Assembly: GCA_028551475.1 (NCBI GenBank)
Contig: CM052354.1
Span: 22,839,258 to 22,903,257 of the forward strand
From: Casuarina equisetifolia
Lineage: Eukaryota > Streptophyta > Magnoliopsida > Fagales > Casuarinaceae
Length of the DNA stretch: 64,000 bases
Direction of reading: 5' to 3'
Notes under the pieces: model-generated
Database searches by the model: none
What the model saw: the letters and a program-made list of their open reading frames with translations, nothing else
Told to the model about the DNA's origin: nothing
Translations under genes and position numbers: made by a program
Part shown: one piece after another, positions 60,787-64,000 of the stretch
Layout: each line of letters opens with the position of its first letter
Numbering within the stretch: position 1 is the stretch's first letter

Positions 60787-63700
60787 ATGGGTTCTAAAAC
60801 AGTTGTGGATTTAATAGAGGCCTCCTCAGGGGTTCATTTTTCTGGATTTCACATGGATTCTCTGGAGCGAAGATTTAAAGCTGTGGAATTACCAACAACA
60901 TCTGCAACTGATAATGTGCATAAACAGCCTTTTGTCATTGGTAAGTTTTTTGATGGAAATTTGTTTGCGAGATTCCAATTTAATAAGTAGGTGTTCAATT
61001 TTGGAAACCAGATAACAAGTCTCACCTGAGCTTCTAATAGGTCTCTTTGTCCTGCTGTCGAGTCTTTTGCTTGCTTTTACCATATCATATTCTCTTTTCA
61101 TTACAATGTCAATTAACCTTCCATGTCACCCAACGACTTGTTCATGCTGTCAAAAAGAAAAGACCATAGTATAGAAGGAGTTAAAAAGAGACACCTTGGA
61201 TGTCAATATGGAGTAATATTATCTGCAGGGTTCATTTTTGGAAATGAAGTAGATGAAAATCCAACATATGCATGTGAAATTCTGAGGACCAAACACACTC
61301 CTCTTATGACCGAAAGATCAACCACAGAACATCCTGATTTTTTCTGTTGAGGCTTTGGCACCAACAATTGTCTTGACACGATTACTAACACTGGCTGCCA
61401 CATTAGCATTTGCATCATCATTCCTGTTTTCATCTACTTCAACCTTTACATGCACATAATTCAGTAGATCTATGATTGAGTGGTCTAAAATAGTAGGCTC
61501 ATCTATACCTTTTTCCATATATGGATGGATCATCTCCCTGTTCTCCTTCATAATTCCCCCAACCAGCCTAATAATATCACCATCAGTTGCCATTTTGTTT
61601 ACGTTTTCTTCCACTTGATTAGCAAGGTCAAGCTAGGGAGTCATTATCAATCTGCCCACGGTCCTTAACCTCTCCTACAATGTAAGATGTGTGTAAGACA
61701 GAAAGATCCACTGTGAAACAGCAATTGCTTCTACCTATCTATGACCACAAACAGAAGTGTAAGACATTAATAATCATTTCTTTTCCTATCACTTATGTTA
61801 TTCTCCACTTGTAAGAAGTAGAAAAAGGAATAAATGTCGTGAGGATATTTTATTGTTTGTTCCTTCAGTTTATTAAAGTAGCATTGTTGTGAACTTTTTA
61901 GAGTAAGTAACTATGTCATCTAGTTTTATTCAAACTCTAGAGAACTTTAATATGAAAGGTAATTTGGAGGTAAACATTATTACCCTTTTTTGAAGTAATT
62001 TACAGAAATAACAAAATCAGTACCACATATATGACACTTGCTAACAGGAAAAATTCCCTGACAACAATATTGGAGAGAAACTGACACATTAAGGACATGA
62101 CCAGAGACTTTACTTCTTAAATAGCCTGCCAATGTTGTGGATTAAAATGATAAACGTAAGTCAAAGTCAGATATACTAACACCTAAATAATACTACAAAC
62201 AGAAAAACCAAATGAAAACTCTAGCATGCAAAATTAGTAGGCTGCTTCAGTTACTAATAAGATAGTCCTCTCTGTTTCTTATTTATCACATTAATCATGA
62301 ATTTTCTTATTGACTCTACCCAGAAGATTAAAAGGTTCTTTGTTATTTGTTTCACATGGAAATAGCAAGTACGTAAAATCTATGCAGAACATTCTTTGGG
62401 GACCACAAAAAAGTTGAACCTAAACATTACTGGAACTAGAAAGCATGCATTCTTATTCGTGGACCCAACCCCCCCATGTATGGAATTGCTCGAGTACCCA
62501 GCGCTTAGGAAGATTAGTGTAAGAAATCCAAAACATATATTGACAAGATTTTTGGACAACCACTGCAAGAAAGGACAAAAATTCACCTCCAAAATTTGGG
62601 TTGAAGCTTCTTGTTGGTTGGGGAAGATGGTTTTGGCAGAAGCAAAGATCATGACTTTATTGTTGTTTGACGGCAAGGGAAGTGAGTGTGGTTGATCTCT
62701 GTGGGTGTTTTGATGCATGGGTAAGAGCTGTATTGTTGTTTGGGGATGGAAATAACAAAGCTTTTAGAAGCAACACCACTGAATGTTGGTCTCTTTGTCT
62801 GGCCTACTGCTAGGGTTTGCTTTTGGTTTTCAGGACTTAATACAATTGCCTCATGTGTTGAATTCTCACCTACTTCTCTTCTGGTAATATGGACCTTGCA
62901 GATAATAATTTGGTGTATTCACATTTAAGCTAGTTATTTGGTTCCTTAAGTTCTTGTATGCTGCATTTTTTTTCCTTCCACAGTGTGCATGAATTTTTCG
63001 CTTGTTTGGCAGGTTAATCAACACGGAGATGATAGAGACAGTATGATTGGCAAATATGACAAAATTGGCTGTCAGAAAGCCAATAGGCTAGATGGGGTTT
63101 TGGTGGAGAGACCTCGTTAAATTGAGGCTGAACTGAAGGATTTGATTTGTGAAATTGAAAACTCAGTAAACAATCTGAAATTGCGCGAGAATTAAGGACT
63201 AAATATATTTTTTTCCCTTTATTCTATTATTTTCAAAAACAGTAAGGGTTTGTGCAACCCTATCATTCTTGGAAGTACAGAAAAGTTCTGATTTGCATTT
63301 GGAAGAATCCAACAGACAGGTGAAGATTGATGGTTTTACCATTGGCATTCCTCCTACCTATCTCAGACCAGGATCTTGCGAGAAAATGAGACATGTGTGA
63401 TGTGTTAAAGCTAGAATAATTTCTTTTTAATGCATCTGATTCTGAATCTAGAACGTTGTAAGCTTTATCTGTTAAGTCTAAATCAATTAAATCTTAGCCA
63501 GCAAAAGAGTTAGGCATTGAACTCTGAGTGTGTCGAGTTTTTGATTGTGCAGTTTGGTTTCCGCAAATGATGTATGGTGTTTGTGCGTCTGCTGTTTTGG
63601 AAACTTTTTATGTATCACAATATGGAGCTAGCAAATTTTCATTTGTTCTCCATCTTCATACAACTGATTATTTTTCTGATGCATGTTTTGGCAGGGGTTT

Positions 63701-64000
63701 CTGGGGGAGCTTCATCTGGTAAGACGACAGTTTGTGACATGATTATCCAGCAGCTTCATGATCAGCGTATTGTTCTAGTTAGCCAGGTGACTTTTTTGAT
63801 TCAAATGCTTTTAGGAAGTGGAATGGAGAATTTTCTTCCAATATTAATGACATAAGATAGTGAAATCATAAGATTTTTGGATTTCTTTTTCATTTCATTT
63901 GCATTTGATATGAAACAATATATTCGTACTTGTTTTCCATACTGCAGGATTCCTTTTATCATAATTTGAGCGAGGAGGAACTTACCCAAGTACATGACTA
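60787..64000 (+). CDS. UKL4: Uridine kinase-like protein (uridine kinase / UPRT fusion), 5' exons; runs off window
   Basis: Pyrimidine salvage protein: the family joins an N-terminal uridine kinase to a C-terminal uracil phosphoribosyltransferase domain, of which only the kinase start lies here. Coding exons: 60787-60940, 63695-63786, 63948 to the edge. The protein begins MGSKTVVDLIEASSGVHFSG, ends exon 1 with QPFVIG, continues GVSGGASSGKTTVCDMIIQQ (P-loop GGASSGKT), LHDQRIVLVSQ, then DSFYHNLSEEELTQVHDY. The MGSK-VVD start and DSFYHN resemble Arabidopsis UKL4 (At4g26510) more than UKL1. A leader exon near 59095-59197 and a 1.58-kb leader intron precede the ATG, which has a good context (CCCATGG). 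Intron 1 in the coding part is unusually long (2754 nt). In UKL1-type proteins the P-loop stretch is GGTASGKTT; here Ala-Ser replaces Thr-Ala. Confidence 0.88.
60941..63694 (+). other. 2.75-kb intron of UKL gene
   Basis: GT-AG intron between the first two coding exons. It contains a minus-strand open frame of uncertain meaning (61318-61614) and otherwise AT-rich sequence. Its size next to 161-nt intron 2 suggests growth by insertion. Confidence 0.6.
61318..61614 (-). other. Unrecognised antisense open frame within UKL intron
   Basis: 98 codons on the minus strand, opening at a GTG; the first ATG is eight codons in (MATDGDIIRLVGGIMKENRE). It is acidic and helix-rich in appearance (EKGIDEPTILDHSIIDLLNY, VEVDENRNDDANANVAASVS) and less AT-biased than its surroundings. 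I do not recognise the family. It could be a captured exon or mobile-element fragment, or chance. Confidence 0.25.

Overview
The window is nuclear DNA of a flowering plant, most likely a eudicot. It has plant-only gene families, many short GT-AG introns with AT-rich interiors, plant Ty1/copia and Ty3/gypsy remnants, and long AT-rich spacers. I cannot name the species. Exon models were built by hand from splice signals, reading phase and remembered family sequences. Every complete model closes in frame to a family-typical length.

Layout. (1) 0-10 kb: the 3' end of one Rab geranylgeranyltransferase beta-subunit (RGTB) gene at the left edge, a degraded minus-strand copia element (about 1.9-3.8 kb), then a complete second RGTB gene (6538-9533). 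The two RGTB 3' ends are a recent segmental duplication including introns and 3' flank. (2) 10.4-14.1 kb: a four-exon SFT2-like Golgi vesicle-transport membrane protein. (3) 14.1-21.7 kb: a long spacer without a supportable gene. (4) 21.7-25.3 kb: an LRR receptor kinase of the RGI (root meristem growth factor receptor) group. (5) 26.3-29.9 kb, minus strand: an organelle-type RecX protein in six exons. (6) 31.1-32.0 kb, minus: a single-exon DUF868 protein. (7) 33.2-40.7 kb, minus: a 17-exon KIN-14 kinesin with a calponin-homology domain, one intron of which has all the marks of a minor-spliceosome (U12) AT-AC intron. (8) 41.4-44.3 kb: spacer. (9) 44.3-55.5 kb: a retrotransposon graveyard with copia pol fragments in both orientations, a gypsy element with a tRNA-Asp-type primer site, a ~1 kb-arm inverted repeat made of gypsy gag, a three-unit tandem array, and a 286-bp tandem duplication. 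(10) 57.7-64.0 kb: promoter, 5' leader intron and first coding exons of a uridine kinase-like gene (UKL4 type) that runs off the right edge.

The genes do not form one pathway. Their grouping looks like conserved plant gene order: from memory, the Arabidopsis relatives of the SFT2-like, RGI and UKL genes (At4g26550, At4g26540, At4g26510) are neighbours. RGTB and SFT2 both act in vesicle traffic (Rab prenylation, endosome-to-Golgi transport), RGI is a plasma-membrane peptide receptor, KIN-14 is a minus-end-directed motor, RecX probably acts in organellar DNA recombination, and UKL in pyrimidine salvage.

The signals most worth a second look are the AT-AC intron inside the kinesin motor domain, the gypsy-gag long inverted repeat, the RGTB duplication with two stop-free multiple-of-three introns, and the poly-aspartate tract in the RGI activation loop.
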